Below are positions 1 through 9,327 of a stretch of 64,000 nt of DNA, piece by piece. Made by a program: the position numbers and the translations under genes. This DNA is from Haliea sp. (GTDB lineage Bacteria > Pseudomonadota > Gammaproteobacteria > Pseudomonadales > Halieaceae): the NCBI GenBank assembly GCA_002692965.1, contig NZNC01000019.1, positions 62,001 through 126,000 of the forward strand. The letters run 5' to 3'. Under the pieces are notes generated by a model. That model did not search any database and had not been told where the DNA came from. It saw only the letters and a list, made by a program, of their open reading frames with translations. How positions within the stretch are numbered: position 1 is the stretch's first letter; each line of letters begins with the position of its first letter.

Positions 1-78
1 TTCGAGTTCGACCTCAGCCAGGGTGAGTGGGGCAGCGGCCAGCAGCAGGCTGCCGGCCAGAATTTTCTTGCTGAACAT
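1..78 (-). CDS. Secreted protein, N-terminal fragment
   Basis: The coding sequence begins at 78 and runs off the left edge, so only 26 residues are visible. They form a typical Sec signal peptide: MFSKK, then a Leu/Ala-rich core, then a likely cleavage site near TLA-EVE. The stop codon of the truncated haemoglobin gene lies 5 bases upstream and an AGGA element precedes the ATG, so the two are probably co-transcribed. The mature protein is not in the window, so only export to the periplasm or outer membrane can be claimed. Confidence 0.6.
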   Translation of the reverse strand, partial: MFSKKILAGSLLLAAAPLTLAEVELE

Positions 79-83
79 GGTCA

Positions 84-512
84 TTATCCTGCGGCGATGA
101 TATTCGGATTGTCGCGGGGGGAGTCGTCGGTGTCGCGGTTCTGCACCGCCTGTGCGATGCGCTGGAAGGGGACGCGCAGCATTTCCCTGACGTCTTCACT
201 GGCGTCGATTTCCTCTAGGGCGCGCTCCATGCACCACAGCCACTGGGCGGTCACCTTGGGGCCGATGTGGTAGGGGGCGTGGGGTTCGGTCAGGCAGACC
301 CCGCCGTGCTTCTCCGCATAGCGGGGCGGGCCGCCCATCCAGCCCACCAGGTAGTCGGTAAGCCGGTCGGTAATGTCGCTCAGGTCGCGGCCGTGCATAG
401 CGCGCAGCTCGCGCGCTTCCGGTGCCCGGTCCATGATGCCGTAGAAGGTCTCGCAGAGCCGGCGAATACCGTCTTCGCCGAGGATCTCGTAGGGAGTTTG
501 CGGGCGGGACAT
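84..512 (-). CDS. Group II truncated haemoglobin
   Basis: The 142-residue product matches the single-domain 2-on-2 globins (trHbO, YjbI-like). The visible signature is GGPPRY near residues 60-65, then PHAPYHIG with the probable proximal haem ligand His78, then QWLWCMERAL with the group II Trp (Trp91). Tyr24 is the likely B10 distal-pocket residue. Members bind O2 or NO and are cytoplasmic; roles in NO detoxification or redox sensing are proposed for the family. It is the first gene of a short minus-strand unit with the exported protein at the left edge. Confidence 0.9.
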   Translation of the reverse strand: MSRPQTPYEILGEDGIRRLCETFYGIMDRAPEARELRAMHGRDLSDITDRLTDYLVGWMGGPPRYAEKHGGVCLTEPHAPYHIGPKVTAQWLWCMERALEEIDASEDVREMLRVPFQRIAQAVQNRDTDDSPRDNPNIIAAG

Positions 513-619
513 GACTGTCGCTCCGGGTTGTTGCAGGGGCGCATAGTGTACCTGTCCGGGCGCGGAATTGCCCGCCCGGTGGTTGCCATGTCAGACCCCT
601 GGAGCTCCCGTGCGGCGGC

Positions 620-1651
620 TTACATCAGGTCGGTCATGGAGATGCCGAAGCCGATGCGGGTGACGCTGCGATCGTAGTCGATCAGGCTTTCGCCGTAGCC
701 GTTGTAGAGCTGAATATAGCCCTTGAAACGCTCGTTCAGGGGAAAGGTCCACTCCACCTCGACGGCGCCGCGGCTCTCGCTGCGCAGGTTGTTGCGCAGG
801 CGCAGGGCGAACTCGTGTTCGCGCCATTTCCAGATACCGGTGACGTCGCCATAACCCAGGTAGTCGTCGATGTCCGGGTTGTCGTCGTCGGCTTCCCGTT
901 CGGGTACCCGGTACCAGGCGCGGAGCTGCAGGGACATGCGCCGACGCTCGAACACGGCGCTGCCAATGACCCGGTTCCAGCTGCGCGACAGCTCGCCACC
1001 CTGGCCGTTGGACTGGTGGTTGAAGCCGATACCCAGCAGGGTGTTGGTGTAGCCGCCGATGCGCCAGTCGTTGTCGAAGGTCATGAAGACCTCCGGCTGG
1101 TAGTTGGTTTCCCGGAAGGGGGAGGAGGTGTTGTAGACCTGCCACCAGTTTTCCTGGGTATAGGCCACCCAGAGGTGCGAGCCGGGGCTGAAGACCTCGT
1201 GCCAGAGCAGGGTCTTCAGGCTGACCTGGAACTTGGCCTCGATATCGTCCATTGCGCTGTCGCTTTCCTGCAGCGCCCAGGCCTCGCGGTTCGGGTTGCT
1301 GTTCCAGGTGACCGGCAGCAGGTAATTGCGCTCGTGGGGCGTGATCACCCAGGCCAGCTGGGTGATTTCCGACTCCGCCGCCAGCCGCTGGCCGAGCATC
1401 AGCTCCTCGGTGGCCAGGTTCAGCGGCAGCACCTCCTCGGTCAGGCTGTCGCGTGCCACTGTCTCGTCATTCTCCGCGCCGGCTGCTTCCCCGGCGCCCG
1501 CCGCGCGCCGGGCCAGCTGGTCGTAGCAGGCGAGGCGCAGCCGGTCCTGTTCGATCGCCGCGCACTCCCCCAGGCCCTCGGCACTCCAGGCCGGGAGAGG
1601 TGCGAGGCAGGGCAGCAGGAGCAGGGCGAGGGGGGGGACAAATGGGCGCAT
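620..1651 (-). CDS. pldA: Outer-membrane phospholipase A (PldA/OMPLA)
   Basis: The 343-residue product starts at MRPFVPP with a signal peptide ending near AWSAEG. It carries the OMPLA active site NHQSNGQ: His212, Ser214 and, 12 residues on, Asn226 correspond to the His-Ser-Asn triad of E. coli PldA. The rest is a beta-barrel with many Trp/Tyr strands. PldA is a calcium-dependent, dimerisation-activated phospholipase A1/A2 that clears mislocalised phospholipid from the outer leaflet. The frame stays open upstream to 1864, but that part overlaps the purC promoter and lacks a signal sequence, so 1651 is preferred. Confidence 0.92.
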   Translation of the reverse strand: MRPFVPPLALLLLPCLAPLPAWSAEGLGECAAIEQDRLRLACYDQLARRAAGAGEAAGAENDETVARDSLTEEVLPLNLATEELMLGQRLAAESEITQLAWVITPHERNYLLPVTWNSNPNREAWALQESDSAMDDIEAKFQVSLKTLLWHEVFSPGSHLWVAYTQENWWQVYNTSSPFRETNYQPEVFMTFDNDWRIGGYTNTLLGIGFNHQSNGQGGELSRSWNRVIGSAVFERRRMSLQLRAWYRVPEREADDDNPDIDDYLGYGDVTGIWKWREHEFALRLRNNLRSESRGAVEVEWTFPLNERFKGYIQLYNGYGESLIDYDRSVTRIGFGISMTDLM

Positions 1652-1787
1652 GATTTCGAATGCCTCGCGAGCCGGTACAGGTGACTGGGAATCCCGGTGC
1701 CTGGAGGGCCCCGGCTTTGCTATCATGCCGGCTTTTCCGCCCGGTGGCCACCAAGGCCCTGCGTCCCGGGCCGCACAGGAGCTGGCA

Positions 1788-2891
1788 ATGACTCTCGCAA
1801 ACAAGGTTCTCGCGGTGAATACCGACCTGCCGATTCGCACCGACCAGCCGGTGCACAGCGGCAAGGTGCGCTCGGTCTACTGGCTGACCGCCGAGGACAG
1901 CCGCCGGCTGATTGCCGAGCGCGGCTATGCCGCAGCCCCCGATGCGCCGCTGGCGATCATGGTGATCTCCGACCGCATCTCCGCCTTCGAGTGCATCTGG
2001 CACGGCGAGGGCGGCCTGCAGGGCATACCCGGCAAGGGGGCCGCCCTGAATGCCATCTCCAACCACTGGTTTCGCCTGTTTCGCGAGCGCGGCCTGGCGG
2101 ACAGTCACATCCTGGAAATTCCCCATCCCCTGGTCTGGGTGGTGCAGAAGGCGCGCCCGGTGATGATCGAGGCGATTGCGCGGCAGTACATCACCGGCTC
2201 CATGTGGCGCGCCTACAGCAAGGGCGAGCGGGAATTCTGTGGTATCCAACTGCCCGATGGCCTGCAGCGGGACCAGAAATTGCCCGAGCTGCTGATCACG
2301 CCGTCGACCAAGGGCGTGCTCAAGGGCATCCCCGGAGTGCCGGAGCAGGACGATGTGAATGTCAGCCGCGAGGACTTGCGCGCGCATCCGGCGGCTTTCC
2401 GCTTCCGCGATGCGGCTGACGTCGATCGTTACGAGACCCTGCTGAAGGAAGGCTTTGCGGTGATCAGCGAGGAACTGGCGAAGCTGGACCAGATCTTTGT
2501 CGACACCAAGTTCGAGTTTGGCTACGTCACCGACGCGTCGGGGTGCGAGCAGCTGATCTACATGGACGAGGTGGGTACGCCGGATTCCTCGCGCATCTGG
2601 GATGGCCCGGCCTGGCGCGAGGGCCGCATTGTCGAGAACTCCAAGGAGGATTTTCGCCAGCGCCTGCTCAGCCATTTTCCGGACCCGGACATCCTGCTGA
2701 ACAAGAACCGCATGGACGAGCGCAGCGCCCTGGCCCGGGACAATGCGCTGCCGCTGGAGATCATGCAGGCCGTCTCCGACACCTACATCGGTATTGCCGA
2801 GCGCATCACCGGTGGCCCCCTGCACCTGCCGGAGGACCCCCGCGACGAGATTGTCGGGATCCTCGGGAGTGAATTCGGCCTGGTGGATTGA
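1788..2891 (+). CDS. purC: SAICAR synthetase (purine biosynthesis)
   Basis: The 367-residue product is phosphoribosylaminoimidazole-succinocarboxamide synthase, which ligates aspartate to CAIR using ATP in de novo purine synthesis. Visible family motifs include HSGKVRSVY near the start, [25 protein letters not shown] and the [12 protein letters not shown] block. It is the long form seen in many marine gammaproteobacteria, not the roughly 240-residue E. coli form. ATG at 1788 is chosen because AGGAG lies just upstream; the frame continues open to 1650 across the divergent pldA leader. The TauE-family gene overlaps its stop codon. Confidence 0.96.
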   Translation: MTLANKVLAVNTDLPIRTDQPVHSGKVRSVYWLTAEDSRRLIAERGYAAAPDAPLAIMVISDRISAFECIWHGEGGLQGIPGKGAALNAISNHWFRLFRERGLADSHILEIPHPLVWVVQKARPVMIEAIARQYITGSMWRAYSKGEREFCGIQLPDGLQRDQKLPELLITPSTKGVLKGIPGVPEQDDVNVSREDLRAHPAAFRFRDAADVDRYETLLKEGFAVISEELAKLDQIFVDTKFEFGYVTDASGCEQLIYMDEVGTPDSSRIWDGPAWREGRIVENSKEDFRQRLLSHFPDPDILLNKNRMDERSALARDNALPLEIMQAVSDTYIGIAERITGGPLHLPEDPRDEIVGILGSEFGLVD

Positions 2892-3658
2892 GCCTGTCCA
2901 TGCTGAGCGATCCGCTGTTCTGGCTGGTCAGCGTGCCGGCGGTGCTGCTCTACGGCATCGCCAAGGGCGGTTTTGGGGGCAGCATCGCCATCCTCTCGGT
3001 GCCGCTGATGTCCCTGGTCATGTCGCCGGCCCAGGCCGCCGCGATCCTGCTGCCGATCCTGGTGGTGATGGACGTGTTCGTGGTGAAAACCTACTGGGGG
3101 CATTTCGACCGTCGCGCCCTGCGCCTGTTGCTGCCCTGGGCGCTGCTGGGCATAGCGCTGGGCTGGCTCAGCGTGCGGGTGATGGACGACAATCTGCTGC
3201 GCGTGCTGATCGGCCTGATGTCCCTGGTCTTCGGGCTGCAGCAATTGCTGGGCTGGAAGTCCGCCGCCGGCAGCGAGCACCGGCGCGGCCCGGCCGGCTT
3301 CTTCGGCACCCTCGCCGGCTTCACCAGCTTCAGTATTCACGCCGGCGGCCCGCCGCTGACCATGTACCTGCTGCCCAAGGGGCTGCCGCCGTTGCTGTTC
3401 GCGGGCACCGCCGGCATTTTCTTCGCGGTGGTCAACGCGGTGAAACTGGTGCCCTATTACCTGCTGGGGCAGTTCAGTACGGAAAACCTGCGCTATGCCC
3501 TGGCCCTGGTGATACTGGCGCCAGTGGGAGTGCGCCTGGGGCACTTCCTGGTGCGGCACTCTTCCCCCAGCCTCTACTACGGGGTGATCAGCGTGTTCCT
3601 GGTGGTGCTGGGGCTGCGCCTGCTCTGGGTCGGCGGTGCGGGATTGCTGGCATCCTGA
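2888..3658 (+). CDS. TauE/SafE family anion exporter
   Basis: About 256 residues with roughly eight hydrophobic segments, typical of the TSUP (TauE/SafE) family. Members move sulfite, sulfoacetate, thiosulfate or other small anions across the inner membrane. The start is either TTG at 2888, overlapping the purC stop by 4 bases, or ATG at 2900; both keep the first helix. The next gene is a DUF442/Blh-like protein. That pairing is seen in sulfide and persulfide metabolism clusters, so a sulfur oxyanion is the best guess for the substrate, by inference. Confidence 0.85.
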   Translation: MSLSMLSDPLFWLVSVPAVLLYGIAKGGFGGSIAILSVPLMSLVMSPAQAAAILLPILVVMDVFVVKTYWGHFDRRALRLLLPWALLGIALGWLSVRVMDDNLLRVLIGLMSLVFGLQQLLGWKSAAGSEHRRGPAGFFGTLAGFTSFSIHAGGPPLTMYLLPKGLPPLLFAGTAGIFFAVVNAVKLVPYYLLGQFSTENLRYALALVILAPVGVRLGHFLVRHSSPSLYYGVISVFLVVLGLRLLWVGGAGLLAS

Positions 3659-3687
3659 GGCGCTTCGCGGCAGGATAGAGGTTTTCG

Positions 3688-3708
3688 GCTGCGGCCCAGT
3701 TGCGCAGC
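3688..3708 (+). terminator. Hairpin between tauE-like and blh-like genes
   Basis: GCTGCG and CGCAGC form a 6-bp stem with a 9-base loop, followed by ACCTTTATG. It could be a weak terminator or mRNA-processing structure between two co-directional genes. There is no strong T-run. Confidence 0.3.
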
Positions 3709-3733
3709 ACCTTTATGTATCCGGAGAGACAGC

Positions 3734-4150
3734 ATGAAAGTGGTCAGGATCAATCCGCAGTTCGCCGTGGCCGACCAGGTCGCCCTCGAGGACATTCCCG
3801 CCATCGCCGAGGCGGGCTTCACGGTACTGGTCAACAACCGTCCCGACAACGAAGTACCCGGCCAGCCGAGCCATCAGGCCCTGGCCGAGGCAGCCGCGGC
3901 GCAGGGCCTCACCTACCGCCACTACCCGGTCACCGCGCAGACTTTTCCCGGTCCCGACCCGGAGAGCCTGGCCGAGGTTTTCGACCCCGGGGAAGGGGCG
4001 ACCCTGGCCTTCTGTCGCTCGGGGACGCGCTCGGTGAATTTGTGGCTGAGCAGTCGCGACCCCGCCGTGCTGGCCGATGAAGCGGAGCAGGTGCGCCGGC
4101 TGGGCTATGACCTCTCCATGCTGGCGCTGGCCCTGCAGCGCCGCGGCTGA
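3734..4150 (+). CDS. DUF442/Blh-like sulfur transferase or phosphatase
   Basis: The 138-residue protein belongs to the TIGR01244/DUF442 family, related to protein tyrosine phosphatases and to the N-terminal domain of Blh proteins. The catalytic loop CRSGTRS is present with Cys94 and Arg99, and the fold begins with FTVLVNNRPDNE. Family members appear with persulfide dioxygenases and TauE exporters in sulfide-oxidation regulons, and sulfur transfer is suggested. A GGAGAG ribosome site precedes the ATG. The upstream TauE gene supports a sulfur role; no persulfide dioxygenase is in the window, so the function is inferred. Confidence 0.82.
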   Translation: MKVVRINPQFAVADQVALEDIPAIAEAGFTVLVNNRPDNEVPGQPSHQALAEAAAAQGLTYRHYPVTAQTFPGPDPESLAEVFDPGEGATLAFCRSGTRSVNLWLSSRDPAVLADEAEQVRRLGYDLSMLALALQRRG

Positions 4151-4212
4151 GTGCTGGCGGCAGCCTGTCGACAATCGCCTTGATCAACGGCCCCCTGGCC
4201 AAGGAGTTCCGC

Positions 4213-5571
4213 ATGCGTCTATCCCCATCCAAGAGTCTCGCCCTGCTCGGTCTGCTGGCGACCCTGGGCACCCCGCTGTCCCAGGCTGCCCCCGCGGATC
4301 TGGAGGCGGCGATCGACCGCGACTACCAGTCCCACCTGGCCGCGCTGTTCGAACACTTCCACCGCAACCCGGAGCTGTCGGGTATGGAGGTACAGACCGC
4401 TGCCCGCCTGGCCAGTGAGCTGCGGGAGGCGGGTTTCGAGGTGACCGAGGGAGTCGGCGGCACCGGGCTGGTGGCGCTGTTGCGCAATGGCGCGGGTCCG
4501 GTGGTGATGATGCGCGCCGATATGGACGGCCTGCCGGTGCGCGAGGACAGTGGCCTCGACTACGCCTCGCGCGCCACCCAGGTCAACCGCGACGGCGAGG
4601 AAGTCCCGGTCATGCATGCCTGCGGTCACGACGTGCACATCACCAGTCTGGTGGGTACCGCGCGGCAGATGGCCGACCGCCGGGAGCAGTGGTCGGGCAC
4701 CCTGATGCTGATTGCCCAGCCCGCCGAGGAAACCATCAGCGGGGCGCGCGCCATGATGGAAGACAATCTCTGGCAGCGCTTCGGCAAACCGGACTATGCC
4801 CTGGCCTTCCATGTGGCGGCGCAGCTGCCCGCCGGTCAACTTTCAGTGACCGAGGAATCGCCGTACTCCGGGTCGGACACCGTGGATATTATCGTCCACG
4901 GCGTGGGTGCCCACGGTGCCAGCCCCCACCAGGGGGTCGACCCGGTGGTGCTGGCCAGCCAGATCGTGCTGGCCCTGCAAACGGTGATTTCCCGGGAGAA
5001 GGCCCCGCGCGATGCCGGGGTGATTACCGTGGGCAGTTTCCACGCCGGCAGCAAGCACAACATCATCCCCGAGCGCGCGCATCTGCAGTTGACGGTGCGC
5101 AATGACGATGCCGAGGTACGCGAGCTGCTGATCGACGGTATCCGCCGGGTGGCGGAGAACATGGGGCGGGTTGCGGGGATGCCCGAGGACCGCCTGCCGG
5201 AGGTGATTGTCTCGCAGACGGAGACGGTGCCCCCCACGGTCAACGACGCACCCTTGTCCCGCGAGCTGCGCGGGGTCTGGAGCGAGCACTTCGGCTCCGG
5301 GGTGTTCATGGATGGCAAGCGCAAGGGCATGGGGGCGGAGGACTTCTCCTGGTTTACCACCGATCCCTATATTCCCAGCACCTATTTCGCGGTGGGCGGT
5401 ACACCGATGGCCGAGGTCAGAGCCGCCGCGGAGGGCGGGGCGCCAGTGCCTTCCCATCACTCCCCGCAGTTCCGCGTGGCACCCGAGCCAGCGGTGACCC
5501 TGGGCGTGGAAGCCACGGTAGTGGCCCTGCTGCACCTGCTGCAGGCCGGTGAAGCGGACCGCGAACCGTGA
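4213..5571 (+). CDS. Exported M20 family amidohydrolase/peptidase
   Basis: The 452-residue product has a signal peptide (LALLGLLATLGTPLSQAAPA) and an M20D amidohydrolase body. The metal-binding blocks are MRADMDGLPV, MHACGHDVH and QPAEE, followed by the dimerisation domain (VHGVGAHGASPH) and a C-terminal SHHSPQF block. Relatives hydrolyse N-acyl amino acids, hippurate or indole-acetyl conjugates. The signal peptide puts this one in the periplasm, unlike most cytoplasmic homologues. The start at 4213 follows AAGGAG. The b-type cytochrome gene overlaps its stop by 4 bases. The substrate cannot be read from sequence. Confidence 0.9.
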   Translation: MRLSPSKSLALLGLLATLGTPLSQAAPADLEAAIDRDYQSHLAALFEHFHRNPELSGMEVQTAARLASELREAGFEVTEGVGGTGLVALLRNGAGPVVMMRADMDGLPVREDSGLDYASRATQVNRDGEEVPVMHACGHDVHITSLVGTARQMADRREQWSGTLMLIAQPAEETISGARAMMEDNLWQRFGKPDYALAFHVAAQLPAGQLSVTEESPYSGSDTVDIIVHGVGAHGASPHQGVDPVVLASQIVLALQTVISREKAPRDAGVITVGSFHAGSKHNIIPERAHLQLTVRNDDAEVRELLIDGIRRVAENMGRVAGMPEDRLPEVIVSQTETVPPTVNDAPLSRELRGVWSEHFGSGVFMDGKRKGMGAEDFSWFTTDPYIPSTYFAVGGTPMAEVRAAAEGGAPVPSHHSPQFRVAPEPAVTLGVEATVVALLHLLQAGEADREP

Positions 5572-6233
5572 CTGCACAGGAACGGAAAGCGGTTCTCTGG
5601 GACTGGCCCACGCGCCTGTTCCACTGGGGCGTGGTGATCTGTCTGCCGCTGGCCTGGTGGACGGCGGAAGAGGGCCAGATGAATCGCCACAAGTGGCTGG
5701 GCTATACCGTGCTGGTGCTGGTGGTGTTCAGGATTTTCTGGGGCTTCCTGGGCAGCCGGCATTCGCGCTTTGCCGATTTTCTGCGCGGTCCGCGGACGGT
5801 GTGGGCCTGGCTGCGGGGGGCAGCCCCGGACGTTCCGGGCCACAATCCCCTCGGGGGCTGGTCGGTGCTGGTGTTGCTGGCACTCCTGCTGGCGCAATCC
5901 GTCAGCGGCCTGTTCAATACCGACGACCTGCTCTTTCGCGGGCCCTTCCACTACGCCGCCAGCACCGAGCTTCAGGGCTTCATGGGGGAGCTTCACGAGT
6001 GGGCCTTCGATGCCCTGCTGGTCATGATAGCCCTGCATCTGGCGGCGGTTGCCTGGCACCAGTGGGGGCGTGGGGAGCCCTTGATCCAGGCCATGCTGCG
6101 AGGCCGCAGTGAGGGCCGCAGTGGCCTGCAGGCGCCGGTTCCCGCCTGGCGTGCCCTGGTGCTGCTGGCTCTGGTGGGCGGCGCCCTGGCGACGGCCGTG
6201 GCCCTGGCACCGCAGCCGCCGCGATTGTGGTGA
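5568..6233 (+). CDS. Cytochrome b561-type di-haem membrane protein
   Basis: About 221 residues with four or five membrane segments. It opens WDWPTRLFHW, and other His residues lie in NRHKWLGY, ELHEWAFDAL and IALHLAAVAWH, the pattern of bis-His haem ligation in Ni/Fe-hydrogenase-type and cytochrome b561 proteins. Such proteins pass electrons between quinol and a periplasmic partner. The GTG start overlaps the amidohydrolase stop. A c-type cytochrome lies convergently just downstream and could be a partner, but this is only positional. Confidence 0.87.
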   Translation: MTAQERKAVLWDWPTRLFHWGVVICLPLAWWTAEEGQMNRHKWLGYTVLVLVVFRIFWGFLGSRHSRFADFLRGPRTVWAWLRGAAPDVPGHNPLGGWSVLVLLALLLAQSVSGLFNTDDLLFRGPFHYAASTELQGFMGELHEWAFDALLVMIALHLAAVAWHQWGRGEPLIQAMLRGRSEGRSGLQAPVPAWRALVLLALVGGALATAVALAPQPPRLW

Positions 6234-6234
6234 G

Positions 6235-6260
6235 CACCGGCCCATTGTTGCGGGCCGGTG
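6235..6260. terminator. Shared hairpin between convergent cytochrome genes
   Basis: CACCGGCCC and GGGCCGGTG form a perfect 9-bp stem with an 8-base loop, starting two bases after the cytochrome b561 stop. It lies between two convergent genes and probably acts in one or both directions, although no clear T-run follows. Confidence 0.5.
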
Positions 6261-6332
6261 GGAAGTGCCCTCGGCCTTGCAGCCTGCGCCCCCGGCGGTG
6301 CAGAGAGCGCCGTCAGACCAGAGAGGGCGGCC

Positions 6333-6809
6333 TCAGTAGAGGTAGTCCTTGGACTTGTAGTCGTCGTGGCAGGCCTTGCAGGCCTGGCCCACGGCGCCGA
6401 TCTGCTGGGCAATCTGCTCGCGATCACCGCTGGCGGCCACGGCCGAGAGGCCGTCCACGGCATCGCGCATGTCCTGCAGCTTTGCCTCGAAATCGTTCAG
6501 GTTTTCCCAGATCTCCGGTTTCGCACGGGTGGTGCCCCGCTCGGAACCCTCGGCGAAGCCGCGCATCAGATTGAGGGAAGACACGGACTGCAGGTCGGCC
6601 GCGAACAGCTGCACCATCTCGTCGTTCCAGGGCATGTCGCCCTGTGCCATGGCGCCGAGGGGGCCGAAATTGGCGGCCAGCAAGGCAAAGTAGGACTGGC
6701 GGTAGGATTGCAGGGGCTCCTTCTCGTCCATATGGGCAGTGGCCAGGGGGGCCAGGGTCAGTGCGGTGACACACGCCAGGGTGCGGGTGGCCTTGCTTAA
6801 CGCGGGCAT
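6333..6809 (-). CDS. Cytochrome c-prime
   Basis: The 158-residue protein has a signal peptide ending near LATAHM and a single C-terminal haem motif CKACH (Cys144, Cys147, His148) followed by DDYKSKDY. This is the usual layout of the four-helix-bundle cytochrome c-prime family. These periplasmic haem proteins bind NO and CO and protect against nitrosative stress. The start at 6809 gives the signal peptide. A convergent cytochrome b561 gene lies on one side and the divergent KstD-like gene on the other. A truncated haemoglobin in the same window fits a gas-stress theme, by inference. Confidence 0.92.
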   Translation of the reverse strand: MPALSKATRTLACVTALTLAPLATAHMDEKEPLQSYRQSYFALLAANFGPLGAMAQGDMPWNDEMVQLFAADLQSVSSLNLMRGFAEGSERGTTRAKPEIWENLNDFEAKLQDMRDAVDGLSAVAASGDREQIAQQIGAVGQACKACHDDYKSKDYLY

Positions 6810-6989
6810 GCAATCTCTCCTTGATGGGGTGGAGCACCATGGTAGCCACAGGCTCCGACGGCGCGCAAGCGCTTCTCTGCGGTGCCCGACGACCAACATG
6901 TTGAACTTTGCCGGGGCAAGGCGGCGTTCGCGCCGTCGGTGGTGCCCGGCCTGCGCTAACATTGCGCGGTTTGCACTACGAGGTACGCT

Positions 6990-8699
6990 ATGAGCACGCA
7001 AGAGTGGGACTACAGTTTTGACGTCGTCGTGGTCGGCTCCGGTAACGGTGGCCTGACCGCTGCGCTGTGCAGCTATGAAATGGGAACGCGGGATGTGCTG
7101 GTGGTGGAGAAGTCCGATCTCTACGGCGGTACCAGCTCCATTTCCGGCGGCGGTGTCTGGATCCCCGGCAACCGCTATGCGCGGGCAGCGGGCGCCGAGG
7201 ACTCGGTGGAGAAGGCCCGCACCTATCTGCGCCAGCTTATCACCGAGGAAGAAGTCCCCGAGTACCAGCTCAACGCCTTCCTGGAAAACGGCCCCAAGAT
7301 GGTCGACTTTCTCCACGAGCGCACCCGGGTGCGCTACGTCACACTGGAACACTATCCCGACTACTACACCAATCTGGACGGCGCCATGGTCGGTCACCGC
7401 TCCATGGAGCCGGAGACCTTCCAGGCCAGTGAGCTGGGCGAGGAGTGGCGGCGACTGCGGCGTACCCACCCGATGATGCACCTGGGTGGCCTGATCGGTT
7501 TTACCCAGGTGGAAGCGGCCCTGCTGGTGGGGCAGCAGCCAGGCTGGTGGAAGACCGCGGCCAAGCTCGTGGCGGCCTACATGCTGGACATTCCCTGGCG
7601 CCTCAAGGACAAGTACCACCGCCGCCTGGCGACCGGCTGCGCCGGCGTGGCGCGGCTGCGTGCCTCGATGCTCGACCGGGACATCCCGCTGTGGCTGGAA
7701 ACCCCGATGACCCGCATCATCGACGACAACGGCAAGGTGTTGGGTATCGAAGTGCGCCGGCGCGGCGAGACCCTGCGCATCCAGGCGCGCAAGGGCGTGG
7801 TGCTGGCCGCCGGCGGCTTCGAGCACAACCAGCAGATGCGCGAGCAGTACCTGCCCAAGCCCACGGATCACCGCTGGAGTGCCGGTACGCAGGACAATAC
7901 CGGCGATGCGATCCTGGAAGGGCAGCGCCTGGGGGCGAAGATGCACCGCCTCGACGAGGCCTGGTGGTGCAATACCATCTCCGTGCCCGGCGAGACGATT
8001 CCGCGCCTGTCCATCATGGAGAAATCCTATCCCGGTTCGATCGTGGTCAACCCGGCCGGTGAGCGCTTCAGCAACGAGTCCCAGAACTACATGGCCTTCC
8101 AGCAGGAAACCTTCCGCAAGCACAGCGAGGAGTACCCCTGCCACCCGACCTGGCAGGTCTTCGATGCCAATTTCCGCGCACGTTACTTCGTGGGGCCCTT
8201 GTACAACAGCAAGTTCCGCCCGGACTGGGCCCTGCCCAAGCGTTTCGAGGAGGAGGGCTTCTTCGCCAAGGCGGACACCATCCCCGAGCTGGCGCGCAAG
8301 ATCGGCGTCGACCCCGAGGGCCTCGCGGACACCGTATCGAAGATGAACGAGTACGCCCGCACCGGTGTCGACCCGGACTGTCACCGCGGGGACTCCGCCT
8401 ACGACCGCTACTACGGCGATCCGCGCATCACGCCCAACCCCTGCCTGGCGCCGATCGACAAGCCGCCCTATTACGCGATGAAGGTGGATCCGGGTGATTT
8501 CGGGACCCAGGGCGGCATGGTCTGCAACGAAAATGCCCAGGTGCTGCGCGAGGACGGCGAGGTGATCCCCGGCCTGTATGCCATCGGTAACTGCAGCGCG
8601 CCGACCCTGCCCTGTTACCCGGGGCCCGGCTCAACCCTGGGTCCGGCCATGACCTTCGCCTACCAGGCCGCGAAAGCCATTACCGGCTACCGCGACTGA
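6990..8699 (+). CDS. KstD-like FAD-dependent oxidoreductase
   Basis: The 569-residue flavoprotein begins with the Rossmann FAD motif VVVVGSGNGG (residues 12-21) and the GGTSSISGGG block. It has the C-terminal FAD-closing region PGPGSTLGPAMTFAY, as in 3-ketosteroid-delta-1-dehydrogenases and fumarate-reductase-like enzymes. KstD enzymes introduce a C1-C2 double bond in ring A of steroids. No other steroid degradation genes are in this window, so the exact substrate is uncertain. It is divergent from cytochrome c-prime, which leaves about 180 bases for both promoters. Confidence 0.87.
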   Translation: MSTQEWDYSFDVVVVGSGNGGLTAALCSYEMGTRDVLVVEKSDLYGGTSSISGGGVWIPGNRYARAAGAEDSVEKARTYLRQLITEEEVPEYQLNAFLENGPKMVDFLHERTRVRYVTLEHYPDYYTNLDGAMVGHRSMEPETFQASELGEEWRRLRRTHPMMHLGGLIGFTQVEAALLVGQQPGWWKTAAKLVAAYMLDIPWRLKDKYHRRLATGCAGVARLRASMLDRDIPLWLETPMTRIIDDNGKVLGIEVRRRGETLRIQARKGVVLAAGGFEHNQQMREQYLPKPTDHRWSAGTQDNTGDAILEGQRLGAKMHRLDEAWWCNTISVPGETIPRLSIMEKSYPGSIVVNPAGERFSNESQNYMAFQQETFRKHSEEYPCHPTWQVFDANFRARYFVGPLYNSKFRPDWALPKRFEEEGFFAKADTIPELARKIGVDPEGLADTVSKMNEYARTGVDPDCHRGDSAYDRYYGDPRITPNPCLAPIDKPPYYAMKVDPGDFGTQGGMVCNENAQVLREDGEVIPGLYAIGNCSAPTLPCYPGPGSTLGPAMTFAYQAAKAITGYRD

Positions 8700-8736
8700 G
8701 CAAGCCCCGGGCTTCTGCCCTGGTCGAAGACGCCAC

Positions 8737-9327
8737 TCAGGGGCGCAGTTCGGCCAGGGCCAGCACCAGCAGCGCCGCCGCGGCGCCCCAGGAACCCAGA
8801 ACCCGCAACAGCACGCGCTGCCAGTGGCGACGGGTGCGCTCAGCCAAATCCCCCACCAGCAACAGACAGGCGAAGGCCCCGAGGCCGGTGCCCAGCAGCG
8901 CACCCAGTCGCTGCCCGCGGGTACCGCCATCGGGGCCCGAGTCGATGCCGATCATCAGACCCGCCGCCGCGCCCGCCAGGGTGTACAGGGCTGCGGCTGG
9001 CAGGCGCCACTGCAATGCCACCACCAGCCCGGCGCTAGCGCTGAGCAGGAGCAGGGGCAGTTCCAGCGGCCAGTACCAGTCGAATACCGCCAGTCCCAGG
9101 CCCAGTACGAGCCCGGGCAGAAAGCCCGCGTAGCCGCGCCGCATGGCTGTCATGCCGGCCTGACCCACCAACAAGCCCAGCATGACCAGGGCCAGCAGAT
9201 GGGCGGGCACCATCAGCGGGTGCAGGAGGCCGCTGTAAAAGGCGCCGATACCCGCCACCGGGCCGTGGGCCATGGCGGGCAGGGGCGCAGCTGCCAGGCA
9301 CGGCAGCCACAGGCGACCCGGATTCAC
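8737..9327 (-). CDS. HupE/UreJ-family metal permease (second copy)
   Basis: About 196 residues with a signal-like N-terminus (LAAAPLPAMAHGP) and six hydrophobic segments including GLLHPLMVPAHLLAL, a His-containing motif of HupE/UreJ proteins. The family transports nickel or cobalt for hydrogenase and urease. The GTG start overlaps the TGA of the upstream hupE-like gene (GTGA), so translation is probably coupled. The protein differs from its neighbour and may be a diverged paralogue. The C-terminus is rich in Arg (ERTRRHWQRV). Confidence 0.78.
   Translation of the reverse strand: MNPGRLWLPCLAAAPLPAMAHGPVAGIGAFYSGLLHPLMVPAHLLALVMLGLLVGQAGMTAMRRGYAGFLPGLVLGLGLAVFDWYWPLELPLLLLSASAGLVVALQWRLPAAALYTLAGAAAGLMIGIDSGPDGGTRGQRLGALLGTGLGAFACLLLVGDLAERTRRHWQRVLLRVLGSWGAAAALLVLALAELRP

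Noticed and set aside
6333-8384. Long minus-strand open frame opposite the KstD-like gene
   Set aside because: It contains the real cytochrome c-prime gene only in its last 158 codons. The rest is a GC-rich antisense shadow with no family features.
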